This document shows positions 32,766 through 51,609 of a stretch of 64,000 nt of DNA, piece by piece; position 1 is the first letter of the stretch, and the number at the start of each line of letters is the position of its first letter. Source of the stretch: Meandrina meandrites. Lineage: Eukaryota > Cnidaria > Anthozoa > Scleractinia > Meandrinidae. Location of the stretch: positions 40,127,259 through 40,191,258 of the forward strand of contig OY855907.1 of the NCBI GenBank assembly GCA_963693305.1, in the 5' to 3' direction. The notes beneath the pieces are model-generated. The model did not search any database. It was given only the letters and a program-made list of their open reading frames with translations, and had not been told where the DNA came from. The position numbers and the translations under genes were made by a program.

Positions 32766-33569
32766 AACAATAAAAGTAATTGCTGCCGGCAATCTTTGTT
32801 AAGGTGAAGGTATACCCGATTTTGAGTGAAATTTTAAAAGGTTTAAGGAAGGGATAGAAGAAAGAAAATTATTTTTGAAACACCAACAGACAGTTGACCT
32901 CCACGCAAGAGCACCCCAGGTTGTCAGGGGACTGTTTGGGTCCACCGCGGTCAAACGTCTGAGGCTGTTTTTGTTTTCTTATTTCGAAAGAAATCATTCA
33001 CGTTAACGTGGAAGCATCAGTAAGGATATGCAAAATAGCTGCTGAGGGTAACTATATTGTTCAGTTCCCTTAAGCGGGATTCTTCACTTTTAAAATGCTC
33101 CGCACCCGAACAAAATTGCTTTGACAATGGCGCCAACAGTCGGCATTTCGCCGTTTTCAAACACTTAGAACTTTTTTAGTAAAGTTCCAAACAATTTAGT
33201 AAACCAGGAAAATACTTGTCAGGTATCAAACTTTGAACAGTGAAAATGAACCTTATCTTTGAAGTAGTTTTCTTATTTTTTTACGTTTTACCGCGGTGAA
33301 CTGTTTGGGTGTCCATATACTAATTTTTAACTTCAAATTCTAATTTTAAAATCGCATTAAATCTTTAATATTTCTTATTTCTCCAAATTGTACTAATCCT
33401 TTGAGAAAAACTGTCTCTTCCCAAACACCCCCAAAAATCACCAAAGAAACACCGCCAAACATAGCTTTGTGAAATGAGCATAGAATTTCTGGATTACTTG
33501 AAACGCGGACGAGATATTCGCATTAAACCAAGTTTAGCGGTGGAAAAACAGGCTTCATATGTACCCGTT
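32766..33569. other. Unannotated stretch
   Basis: AT-rich with no open frame of note. The phrase GGACTGTTTGGGTCCACCGC near 32930 and CCGCGGTGAACTGTTTGGGT near 33291 hint at a decayed repeat. Confidence 0.3.
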
Positions 33570-33776
33570 AAGCATGACGTTTACGGCAAACGGCAAAAAT
33601 AATTCTGATTTTGCTCACTTTTTCTTTAGCACTTAAATAAAGCCAGTCGAAAAATAGGAAAAATATCCCTTAATCACAGTAAATGCAAAAAAATTCCCTA
33701 AATTGTACAAACGGCTAAAATCAGGCACCAAAAGTTCGATTTTTGCCGTTTGCCGTTTGCCGTTAACGTCATGCTT
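33570..33776. mobile_element. MITE with AAGCATGACGT termini
   Basis: The ends AAGCATGACGTTTACGGCAA and, inverted, AAGCATGACGTTAACGGCAA are followed by GGCAAAAAT-like sequence on both sides. The element is 207 bp and non-coding. A partial relative lies at 53835. Confidence 0.75.
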
Positions 33777-34118
33777 GACCTCTCTAATATTAGCTACGGG
33801 TCTATTTTATGATAACTATTATTATTATAATCAGTTATCCTTTTAATTCACACATTTTCACATTCTGTTGTTACTATTTGTCTTAATTAGCATTTCCGCC
33901 TACTTATTATTCAACTTTCCATGTTTTGTGCGATTATTTTCCAAGTGCTAAATCTTTCGTCCGCAGTTCAAATATACGAAATATCATATATTCATTTTCA
34001 GCTTTTTATTTAATTTTACTAGATACTTGATAAATAATTTTTGGAATATGCGCAGAGTGGATGTTAGTTCTATGTTTTGTACTCAGACAAATTTTAATTG
34101 TTCTTTTACCTTCGTTAT

Positions 34119-35081
34119 TTAGCCCAAGGACAGAAGCAGCGAGGAAAGTGAACACAAAAATCCACAAATACATGATCGGCTGGTAAAATGTCCTGAGGAA
34201 ATTAAAACAAAAATACGTTATAAGACCGTTACATCGCGGAGACACTGTGTTCAAGATATTGTTGCGATGGCAAACACCCCTTGTATATTGGGAAAAATCT
34301 CACGGAAATGCGAAGGTTGGCGGAAGGAAGGGGTGGGTGAGTATGGAGAATTGATCCCTGCTGTTGCTTGTGATTGCTTACGTCTAATTTTGAAGTCTGT
34401 TTTGCTCACGTTTGAAGCGCTAGCAGTGTGCACGTTAAAAATATCAAATGAAACAGCTTACAATAGGTATGATGCTCATAATAAAGAACCTCGGAATCTC
34501 GTTCAAACCTCGGAGCGCGTACGACTCAGTACGACTTCATTATTTTCCCGATACCACCAAAACTCTGTTGAGCCGCATCCTCGCTGGCAAATGACCAACT
34601 GACCGCTAAACAGAGGTTCACTGCATAATAAACGTTTCTTAAACTAGCGAGCAACAGAGAAACTGAGTGATGAGCTTGAATGCAAAATTGATCACATGAT
34701 ATGTACATGGTCGACATTGATAATAACAACAGTAAACCGAATGAAACGTTTGTAAAAAACTGATATAAGTACACAACGTTTTAAATTAGTTGCGATTGTC
34801 AATAAGGGAATGATAGAGAACTCAAAATTAAACCGGCAAATCTCTCGTTTCCAGGGAAGATTTCGTGACTTCCTAAAGATAAAATAGGGCTAATACAATT
34901 TCTGTACCTGGAATAATCTCAGCCATGCACTCCGTGTCATTGCACTTTGCCTTCTCGCAGTTATTATGTTTCTTGCAGTAGAACACAGACGTTTTGTAAG
35001 TGTTAATGTCAGAGCACTGACGAACGACCCTTCCAAATCTATACTTGGTTATCTCGCATATTGCATTTTCTCGTTTACAAT
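34119..35081 (-). CDS. Ly6/uPAR-like GPI-anchored protein, last two exons (partial)
   Basis: Exon 35081-34908 (phase 1 to phase 1) encodes DCKRENAICEITKYRFGRVV, then RQCSDINTYKTSVFYCKKHN and CEKAKCNDTECMAEIIPG. The C-x6-C-x13-C spacing and the C-I-T-K-like segment correspond to the middle and end of Ly6/CD59 three-finger domains. It joins in phase to exon 34192-34119 (acceptor TTTCCTCAG), which encodes GHFTSRSCICGFLCSLSSLL, LSLG and a stop: a short hydrophobic C-terminus right before the stop, as in GPI-anchor signals. The 5' acceptor at 35082 is weak, and the signal peptide and first Cys pair were not found, so the 5' end is missing. A cell-surface role is inferred. Confidence 0.5.
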
Positions 35082-35537
35082 CTTGTAGCACGATATTCGC
35101 ATCACATCACATATCCACGTTCTTGTGTTTATGTATATGAAGTAGCTCAAGTCGCGGAGATATTCATTGGATTCTCTAACACTAGGGCTTCACCGTTTGA
35201 CCTCGCAAGAGGTATATTCCTAATCTCCACTGACGGCAAATACGTTTTGTTCTGAAGCCACACGTCATGGCATTGTAATCTCTCCTTCAAGAATACCTCT
35301 GGGGCTGGGGAAACTGGTGAGGCTGGCTGACCTTGAGGGAGGGGTACATGAGGCGTTTTTTTTTTCTATTTTTAATTACCACTCAAATGCATCTTGCCAT
35401 TAGTGGCCAGCACTGAATGATTAATGCTTGGATAAACGGAAACAATGAAAAAGACGCCCAAATATGAAATTATCAACCAGCAAATTTCATGAGAAAAACG
35501 TTTTTAGGCAATTCCAAAATATATATATATTTTTCTC

Positions 35538-37245
35538 GGGTGACCCTATTCGGCGGAATGGCGGAATGACGGAACGGCATGGCGGAATGACGGAATATTC
35601 TAAAACACGGAATGACGGAATATCCTAAAACACGGAATGACGGAATATCCTAAAACACGGAATGACGGAATATTCTAAAACACGCGAAATGACGAAAATT
35701 TACCCTAAACACGGAATAATTAGAACAATGTATATATTAATGGCAAAAATGTTTCGTAAATCGAAGCGTCAACATATGCAAGAGAAAAAAAAAAACTTGT
35801 AAAATGATAGGTATTAAGAAATAAATTGGAAGAGTAACTAAGTTTGGCCAAAGGAAATAACCTCGTCGAACAAATCTGCAGGAGATGCAAAAGAATCGTT
35901 GCGCGATATTGCAAGTAATCGGGTGTGATTGACTTTTAAATTCGGGTTTGTTAATTTGGTTTTCCTTTTATCCATATGTATTTAAGTAAATCGAAAAAGA
36001 GTGTTTTCTACAGCGCTTGTTCTGGAAAAAAATCACACTGAAAGTACCTTAGCTTTCTGTTTTTATGCAAATTTAAACATGCAATCCTTGATCAAAAACG
36101 TACCGTGCTCATGTTTTTTTTTCTCTCTTTTTTTTATTCGGCGCTTTCCGGTGTACTTCTATTTATCAGAGCCATTACCGCAGGGCAATTGTAATCCTTT
36201 TTCGAATCCCTTCTAAAAGAATCGGACGAATCACGAATTCTTGAAATCAAGATTGAGAATTGGAGTCCACTTGAAGTGCGGATTCTTTGGTTTGATAATC
36301 CATTTTAGGGTTTTCAGGCTCAAGAATACGGATTTGGATTTTCCCAAACGTATCCATGGCCCAAGAGGCGGCCTGCACGTGCGCATGTACACTTTTGCGG
36401 TTTGCGGTTTTATAAGGTGTGGGAAAAATAGAAACTCCGGTCGGTATGCAGCTATCAGTGTAATGGTGAGCACTGTTTTGCTTTCATCATTTACCATCGG
36501 CCATTTACGTTCATGGCCTTTATTTACGTTTTACAGTGCTCACCATTATTACACCGTCAGTGTAATGGTGAGCACTGTTTTACTTTCATCATTTATAGCA
36601 CGTTAATGAAACGTAACAGCGGCCATGTAGTTACGCCTGGTTTCAATGTGATCCCTGCCATCGCCCGATCACCACAAATTGTTAACTATCACTATTGCCA
36701 CGAAGTCAAGAAGTTTGGAGTAAAGTAACTGTGTCGTGTTTAACTGTTTTCAAACATAATTTTGCTGGGTTTTTTTACTTTTAAAGAATTGTCGGCGATC
36801 TCACTTAATTTCAGTACTTAACTTCGCGATTAATTTTTTCAAAATCGCAAAATTTAATACTCGCGAAATTAAACTAAATTTCGTCGATACCACTTCAATC
36901 ACAACCATCTGATAATTAATACTTAGTACTTTACTTTGCCATTTCTAGAGGAACCGTTCTAGGGTCACTGCAAGGAACAAAAGTACCTAAAAAAATCTAA
37001 GCGTAGTTAAAAATTTGCCTTCTTTACTGTTTCACAATTCCGTGTTTTAGAATATTCCGTCATTCCGTGTTTTAGAATATTCCGTCATTCCGTGTTTTAG
37101 AATATTCCGTCATTCCGCGTTTTAGAATATTCCGTCATTCCGTGTTTTAGGATATTCCGTCATTCCGTGTTTTAGAATATTCCGTCATTCCGCCATTCCG
37201 CCGTGCCGTTCCGTCATTCCGCCATTCCGCCGAATAGGGTCACCC
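35538..37245. mobile_element. 1.7-kb DNA transposon with tandem-repeat TIRs and 8-bp TSD
   Basis: The element starts GGGTGACCCTATTCGGCGGA and ends with the exact inverse. Both termini are built from repeats of GGAATGACGGAATATTCTAA / AACAC-type units (about 24 bp, four to seven copies), so the inverted ends exceed 150 bp. It is flanked by identical TTTTTCTC at 35530-35537 and 37246-37253, an 8-bp target duplication as made by hAT- or P-type transposases. The interior (35710-37030) has no recognisable transposase, so it is non-autonomous. Confidence 0.88.
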
Positions 37246-37369
37246 TTTTTCTCAGATGTCAGCTGTACGCACGGGCGTACGTGCGTATATGGACGCTACG
37301 CCCCTGACACGAACACGAATATGCTATGTTTTATTTTGTTATTCAGCTTCCATTCTTGTTGGTTCGAAC

Positions 37370-37485
37370 GCAAATAAACGCCGGGGCCTCGATTAAACGC
37401 CCCCGGCGTTTATTTAAAAAACAACCATTTTGACCCGGCGTTTATACGAGGCCGGGGTTTAATCGGGGTCCGGCGTTTAATTGAG
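37370..37485. repeat. GC-rich GGCGTTTA inverted/direct repeat cluster
   Basis: AAACGCCGGGGCCTCGATTA, its inverse and direct variants (GGCGTTTAT...GAGGCCGGGG) occur four times within about 110 bp, creating alternative hairpins. Confidence 0.6.
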
Positions 37486-37567
37486 AAAGATAGCTTTTAC
37501 ACCAAGCTCTTTGATCATGGAGTGAAAAAGCGCGGGAAAACGAATGAGCGACGCACTAATAAAGAAG

Positions 37568-37678
37568 TAGCCTCCCAGGCAGTCATTTTTAGGGGAGATC
37601 GGATTGCACTCGCTCCCCACAAGATACGGAGAGCGAGTGCAATCCGATCTCCCTTAAAAACGACTGCGTGGGAGGCTA
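37568..37678. mobile_element. 111-bp snapback MITE with 9-bp TSD
   Basis: TAGCCTCCCANGCAGTC... pairs with its inverse over nearly the whole length (GGGAGATCGGATTGCACTCG is exact in both arms). Identical ATAAAGAAG occurs at 37559-37567 and 37679-37687. A 9-bp duplication is typical of Mutator-like transposases. Confidence 0.88.
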
Positions 37679-37689
37679 ATAAAGAAGAG

Positions 37690-39897
37690 GCCCGTCCCAA
37701 GTGCCGCTCTCACCACGCCGCCATAATTTCCGTGTGCCCGCGTGCATGGCTGACTTAATTTCCGCAATACTTTCTCAGCCCCCCTCCAAACCTTCTTATC
37801 ATGAACAAAATACAGAAATAAAAAGGTATCAATGTGCTCTGGAAAGCAATTATCACTGAAACGAATCATAAAAAATAGAAAGTTTTCTATTTACGACACG
37901 GCCAACAACGAAATTCAAATGGACCTTCGATCGGTGACTCAGTATCGCGCGCAGACCCGTGTACTCCTCTGGGATTTGCCATTTCTTTCATGAAGGCGCC
38001 TTTTGGTTGATCCGTTGTCGCTTGACTTTTATTTTTGACACTTATTAACACCTTTCGGACAACTTTCTGATGGCTTCTCTTTCGATTTGCCAACCATCAG
38101 GAAGCGAGAAGGCAGAGTTGTCGGAGAGTAACTGAGCCGGAAGGAGTTATTTTCAGCTGAGTAACACGTGACAGTAAATTACTGATGGCTCTGAAAGCGG
38201 AACTTCACGTCACCGCCTCAGTTTCAAGTCGCAGGTTGTTGCGGCTTTGCTTGGTCAGTTTAAAAATAGCCATCATAAATCAACAACTTTGTGGAGTTGC
38301 AATTATATCACGTTCAACTGTAAAGCTAAATTTTCACTTCATTTTTCGTCTGTAGACGTGTTTAAGTTAATTGCATGTTAGTAATGAAAAATTTCTGTTG
38401 GTGTAAATGTAACAACCGATTTATTTTGTAAGTTGTGTATTGTAAGTACGTTTATACCTTTTTGTTGTTGTAATCTCAACTCATTCTTGTCGATTAGAGT
38501 CATTATCAAAAACAATAATAAAAATACAAATTCTGAGGTGGGGGGGGGGGGGGGGGGGATAGAAAAGCAAAGTACACATCACCAGCATACGCAAGTTGAT
38601 TTAACCATTATTTATTACGGATTACAGGAGTGCACTATATATGACACAAGAAACTCTCTGCGAAAATTTCAGTATCTACACATTTAAACCAAAAAATATA
38701 ATTTGGTTATATGATTTGTAGGCATCCAAACTGCAGTTAAAGGGTAGGTGTTTTAGCAATTGTTTTGTGGCATTGAGATCATGTGGTGTAGCTCGAATTG
38801 ATGCTTCAGATTGAAGCATAAAGGCTTTTTTTTCCTTCTTTTTATAGGCTACTTGACACATTTATTACAAAACTTGCACCAAAACGAACAAGCACTGCTG
38901 CATCATAAAGCTGGGATTAATAACATTCACAGTACACTTCACTGTAACCACTGACGCCAACTTGCAGTAAATCACAAATTACAAATTTACAGTGAAATTT
39001 TAAGGTTTTTTTTTACCCTCTAATGGATATGAAAATTGTTCTAAGAAATTAGTAAGTCTGAGAAATCAGGGGTCAACTTGTAGTGTTCAACTCAATGAAG
39101 CAAATCCATGAGAAATGATTTTTAGTTTAAGTTATCAGAAGGTCTGAGAAATCAGTGGTAATTCAGAACTTTACTTTTTACATCTTAATGAGAATATAAA
39201 TAAAATAACTGCTATTAATATATTTACATGTCCGCTGACTTTTGCTGCACATTTAAATTGGATATAATCGCTATGCACTTATAAAATCTTGCCACATGTC
39301 GACCTTCAACCCTTGACATAACAAATTTTCCCTGGAAGTGGGTGAGAGAAGATTTGTGATAAGCAGTGATCTTAGAGTCACTGACTGGAATACTAAGAGG
39401 CAAGTCAGCCTGGTCTGTTGCAGCTAAATATTTACACATTTTGTGATTTCTTTAGCCAGAAATATGCACTGTGTAAGGCTACCCGGCAACACCTAACAAA
39501 TATGTTATGTAAAACTACAGTATATTGGAGTATAAAATATCTGATGTCTTCTATTGTGGTTTGTAACAATATTACTCTTAAAAGTTCCACACTGTATATC
39601 AAATTGATCTAAACTGCAATTTTTAACTTACTGACTAGCCACCTGCAAGCAGATGTCTCCTTTTCCTTAATTGGCAATTGCACGCAGGCTACTTTCTGAC
39701 TATAAATCATAAACTAACAGTTAGATTATTCAATGTTTTGTTTTTCTTTTTAAATTAATAATTACATAAGCTTGTATGTGAGCAGAATAGTGAGCTAAAT
39801 GGAATACTACATCCCCACACAACAAGTCCTCCACAGCTTGAAGTGAGGATGACCAGCTCCTGCCACTTGTATATAACCTGAACTTCTTGCTGAACAT
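37690..39897. other. Intergenic region 3' of SPEF1, no gene supported
   Basis: It contains a run of about 19 G at 38540-38558 and otherwise AT-rich DNA. A minus-strand open frame at 37887-38093 ends in FRCWPCRK, superficially like a Ly6 start, but it has no methionine-led signal peptide and lacks the following cysteines, so it is not called. Confidence 0.35.
38540..38558. repeat. Poly-G tract (about 19 G)
   Basis: An uninterrupted guanine run. Length may be affected by sequencing error; it could form a quadruplex. Confidence 0.85.
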
Positions 39898-47248
<7,351 letters not shown>

Positions 47249-47395
47249 AACGTAAATATCACTTCAACGTTCAACTTGACCTTTTATAAATCGTATTGTT
47301 TGCCATATCATCAATAAATGCTCCGCAATATCGGGTAAAAAACAGACACATCGAGAAATCTGATCAGACCGCCATGTTTTACTCACACTGTTGTC
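47249..47395. promoter_or_regulatory. Putative bidirectional promoter between SPEF1 and SLC25A51-like gene
   Basis: The divergent start codons at 47248 (minus) and 47396 (plus) are only about 150 bp apart, or 270 bp if the carrier starts at its second ATG. Transcription starts for both must lie in or near this gap. CAATATGGCGG, resembling a YY1 site, lies at about 47441, inside the carrier's longer N-terminus. No TATA box was recognised. Confidence 0.5.
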
Positions 47396-48433
47396 ATGAC
47401 GTCAAAACACTACAGCAATGCACCATGGGACCAAAATATTCAATATGGCGGTCGCAATGGCTGGCCTCCTGCAGATTTTAGTATAGAATATCTTCGGGAA
47501 AAAGTCATTCTTGTAATGGCTTTAAACTCGGCACAGTCTGCAGAAAGGTCTTCTACCGATCCAGGAAAAAGAGATGAAAGAGACTGGCCTGATTTCGTTT
47601 GCGGGGCTGGAGCAGCGGCCACGAATATTCTTGCAACGTTCCCCGCCTACAAAGTGATGTTTCGACAGCAAGTCGAAGGGTTAAGATTTCGTAAAGCGTT
47701 GAGCCAGGTCCTAAAAGAAGGAATCTCGAACCTTTATCGTGGAGTTGCACCTCCGTTGATGCAAAAAGGAACTTCTCTGGCTATTATGTTCGGTTCGTAC
47801 CACAAGTTTCAAAAAGTACTTTCTCGTAATTTTACCGGCTTCTCATCAGTTACAACCAATGCCTCGGCAGCAATACTGGCTGGAAGTATGGAAGCAATCT
47901 TAACACCGTTTGAACGAATACAAACGTTACTGTCTCACCGTGGTCACAATGAGAGGTTCGTGAACGCATTTCATGCTTTCAAAGTTGTGGGAATGCAATA
48001 TGGATTTCGTGAATATTATCGTGGTCTTACTCCGATATTGTGCAGGAATGGTCCGTCCAATGTGCTATTTTTCGGACTGAGGGGCCCACTAAAATCAGCT
48101 CTGCCCGAAGCAAAGACTAATATTGGCAATTCAGTCAACGACTTTGTTAGTGGAGCCGTTTTAGGAGCCTGTCTAAGTACTTTGTTCTTCCCTGTTAATG
48201 TTGTTAAAAGCCAGATGCAAAAGCAACTTGGAGGGGAATTTGTAAACTGTGTGAAAGCTTTTACTATAGTTTTCAATGAACGAGGAAGAAGAGTGCGACG
48301 ACTGTTCTATGGAGTATCGCTCAACTACACAAGAGCTTTAGTATCTTGGGGAATCATTAACTGCACGTATGAACTGTTGAAGAAATGGACTGGCTATAGG
48401 AATTTACCAAGCAACAAGAAATACGCAAAATAA
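47396..48433 (+). CDS. SLC25A51: SLC25A51/52-type mitochondrial carrier, single exon
   Basis: The 345-aa frame carries three mitochondrial-carrier repeats with the atypical signatures of this subfamily: FPAYKVMFRQQ (about 82), TPFERIQTLL (about 170) and FPVNVVKSQMQ (about 265). Further strong matches are NLYRGVAPPLMQKGTSLAIM, GPSNVLFFGLRGPLK and the C-terminal SWGIINCTYELLKK. Vertebrate SLC25A51 (MCART1) carries NAD+ across the inner mitochondrial membrane; the same role is inferred. The start may be the ATG at 47516 (MALNSAQSAERSS), because the first 40 residues have no family counterpart. The gene is intronless; AATAAA lies across the stop codon. Head-to-head with SPEF1. Confidence 0.92.
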   Translation: MTSKHYSNAPWDQNIQYGGRNGWPPADFSIEYLREKVILVMALNSAQSAERSSTDPGKRDERDWPDFVCGAGAAATNILATFPAYKVMFRQQVEGLRFRKALSQVLKEGISNLYRGVAPPLMQKGTSLAIMFGSYHKFQKVLSRNFTGFSSVTTNASAAILAGSMEAILTPFERIQTLLSHRGHNERFVNAFHAFKVVGMQYGFREYYRGLTPILCRNGPSNVLFFGLRGPLKSALPEAKTNIGNSVNDFVSGAVLGACLSTLFFPVNVVKSQMQKQLGGEFVNCVKAFTIVFNERGRRVRRLFYGVSLNYTRALVSWGIINCTYELLKKWTGYRNLPSNKKYAK

Positions 48434-49825
48434 AATAACGTGTTTCATTGTTAAAATAATTCTTTTCTCTGGATAATACTTTAATGATACCCTTCCTGCA
48501 ACATAGCCCCTATGAAGACCTTACAGGTAATTTGGCTAGACAAATACAGCCCTCTCTTTTGTGTTGAATGCGGGGAAAGAGTTGCGAATGAACTGGCCAC
48601 CAGCACAAAATGAGAGATGCAGGGAGGGGCCAAGGCACTAGGCAAGTATTTGCTCTTTAGACAAAGCAGCCAGTAGTACTTGCAATATTATTGCATGGCC
48701 AAGTTTCTGGATTAGTTGAATCAAAAAAGACAAGTTTTCTTGGACTGCCACTTCTATATTGATTCCTGTATTTGTCATTGTGCTTTTGCAGTAATGCAAA
48801 GTATTCCTGGCGTATCTAATCAAACATTCGGTAATCAAACCCAGTTGAATCTTTTGATTGGGTTCCGTAATCACACATAAGCAGACTCATACTTTAATTT
48901 TGTCAATTGAACAAAATCAAACATTTGTTTACTGAATGGCGAGTTTGATATTTGGACGTTTTTCTATTTATTCTATTCAATAGAGGTTGATTATGATTAC
49001 TCCTGCATGATTACTTATCAAGAAATGGATTCTGAACAAAATTTAATGAAATGAGTTTGATTGCATTCAATTGGTTCATTAATCAAACTCACAGCAAACT
49101 AGATGTTTGGTTCTGTTCGATTACCAAACCTAATCAAACATTGGTTGTTCGATTGGGTTTGATTGAATTTTGGTTCGATTTTGTTAGATTAGATATGCCA
49201 GGACTATTTGCTCTCTTGCCCTTTGGAGCTGTTATTTCAGCACTTGGTCATGGAAAGCTCCTCCTGTGACCATCAGGAATATTAATTATTTTTGTTATTG
49301 TAAATACAGAGATATCATAATAGAGATGTAAATATAATATCAATAATCTTTTATTATTATCAAATACAATAATTATTTATGTTACCTTACATGTAAATTA
49401 TCCATCTTGATATGTAAACAACATTTTTAAAGCAGGAGATGAAATGAGACATGACCAGGAGAGTCATGAATATGTGCATTGAGACAACACTTGCCCAGAT
49501 TGCATAAAATATCTTTAGGAACATTAAACACGCAACATATTGTTGAGACTCATGTTGTTTGTTTGTTTGTTTTTTGTTTTTTTCATGTGGCTAAATAACA
49601 TGTAGGCAAAGTTGATCTCATGACAGTGCGGGTCAGCTCCACCAATCCTTAAGGCACCAGCTCCCAAGCTCATCTATTGGTAATGAGTTTAACTTTTATG
49701 AGAGGCCAGGGTCTTAAGCTTCTAGCCATTCCGAGATGGCAACATCCCCTGGCAGAGAGCCTCCATGTAGGAATTAACCACCCAGAAGGTCCTAGTGGAC
49801 TGGCTCAAGATAAATAAAGAAATCT
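48434..49825. other. Convergent intergenic region between the carrier and CLN3
   Basis: AT-rich. It contains a stretch at about 48820-49160 with many diverged AATCAAAC / GTTTGATT motifs in both orientations, and poly-T/TTTG runs near 49555. No gene or clear mobile element is seen. Confidence 0.35.
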
Positions 49826-51609
49826 TTAACAATGCGAACTTTTATTCCATCCTGCTTTATGCGCATGCCTTGTTAAGCAATATTCACCCAGCTTGAGTTC
49901 TTCAACACAGTGTTTCTTAAGTAACGGTTCTTGAAACAAACCAAGCACTCCTGCAGACAGCTTGCCACAGGCGTTTCCAACAGTCAATAAACACAGCGCA
50001 AATTCTCTTCGCTCGGGATCAGTAATCAAATCAGATACAGTGTGCGCTGAATTGAGGTACATTGACCCCGCAGTGAAGCCCTCAGTCAGACATAGTGCAA
50101 TGATAATTTCCACGCGCGGAACGAACCGAAACCATGAGGCTAGAAAGAAAAATACGCCATGAAGAAAAGCAATCAAAGCTAAAATCCACGTCCGTCTGAC
50201 CCTGATGTATTGAACTAGCTTAGGACTTACGGCAGCGACTAGGAACAAGTGTGACCGGCCCATGAACTTGCCGATATGATAAGATAGTATATAGTACGGA
50301 TAATGGTCTCTTGGTCCAAAAGGCGCGTTTGGAAACGCAAGAGTTGTGATAATGGCGTGATTCGAGATATACTCTGAGAAGTATGTTATGAAGAGAAATA
50401 AAATAAATGGGAAAATATCCTTAGCTACATTTACTTTGTCCAAGAATGAGATGTTTTGCGCATTTTCTAGTTTGCCTTCTGTTGGCGGATCGTCTTCACT
50501 TTCAACAAACGCCTTTTTCTTCCCGATAGGCTCTTTATCCAGGAGAGCGTAAAGGAGGAGGAGCAGAAAGGGCCATGGTATAGTTATCACAATCGTGGTG
50601 CGAGGGGCGAGGCATGACCATGTGGTTAAACCTGTAAATCCAATGAAATATGTTGTCTTTGTTATAAAAAGTAGAAAAAATTGTAAAAGGTATCTATTTA
50701 CATTCTTTGCCACCATTTTATATTTAATTCTTGCCACAGAAATGAAACATCAAATTGAGTACACGAAAATTGAACTGCGCGGAGATTTCTTTTCAGCTCT
50801 GGCTTTTGCACGTGTCCTATCGCATTTAACCAGGGAAATCACAGTGAGCCTAGCCTGCTCCAGGCGTTCGGTATTTTGGGGAGCAGCGCGAAAAACGGCA
50901 AGTGAAAAATGAGTGGAAGGGTGTGGTCTGCTCCCAGCTAACCGAACGTCTGGAACGGACTACAGTGAGCCCGGACATTGCGCATGTCGAGTCTTGCTAT
51001 TGGCGGAAAAAAGTTGTAACTACTACTCGGCCTAGTCCCTAAGCGTTTTCTCTCGGCGAAAGGAAGCCCGAGGCGAGTCAGCAGGAGAGAAAATCCCAGT
51101 GATGTTGCTCTTTGACATCACATGTCAAGGAGGTTCAGAGACTCCCAGGCTGTATTTTACTTACTTGTATAATAAAGAGGTCCGATAAATGACGCCGCTC
51201 CTACGCCAGCCACAAAAGCGCTCACAGTAATATGTTCGTAGAACGCTGTAAGAGACAGAAAAGTTATTTCACTAGTAGCCACACCAGACTCCACAATGCT
51301 CACGCCAGCGAGTCTTCCCGAGATGCGCTGCGAGCAAACAAGCAAGATTAATCCCCCGAGAAAAAAAGCGACAACAAGCAGGATTTTCTTGAAATACGAG
51401 ATCCGCTGAAAAAACCACGGCGCTGCAAGCTTGATGGTGAGAACTGGGATAGCAATGGATAAAATGACTGTTGTTGTGGCGATCGTTGATCCTGCAAGAA
51501 TGTCTTCGGCTGCTATCAGGGAAATCTCGTCGTATATTAAGGAAAGAATGCCGAAACCAAAGAAGCAGACGATATTCTTTCCTTTTTCTGAATTCTCTTT
51601 TTCAGTCAT
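49826..51609 (-). CDS. CLN3: CLN3 (battenin) lysosomal membrane protein, two exons
   Basis: Exons 51609-51165 and 50631-49826 join in phase 1 across a 533-bp intron (donor GTAAGT, acceptor GGATTTACAG), giving 416 aa. The start is the ATG at 51609 (context GCCATGACT); an extension to 51639 lacks an ATG. Family matches include NIVCFFGFGILSLIYDEISL, AAEDILAG, AGVGAASFIGPLYYTSLTTW at the exon junction, EITFLSLTAFYEH, and REFALCLLTVGNACGKLSAG with LLGLF-like end. About eleven hydrophobic helices are apparent, in line with the CLN3/MFS-like fold (human CLN3 is 438 aa). CLN3 acts at lysosomes and late endosomes and is needed for clearance of glycerophosphodiesters; the same role is inferred. The human C-terminal region is not conserved here. 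Confidence 0.93.

Noticed and set aside
37887..38093. Minus-strand frame ending FRCWPCRK as a Ly6 first exon
   Set aside because: No ATG-led signal peptide, only one C-x-x-C pair, and no strong splice signals.
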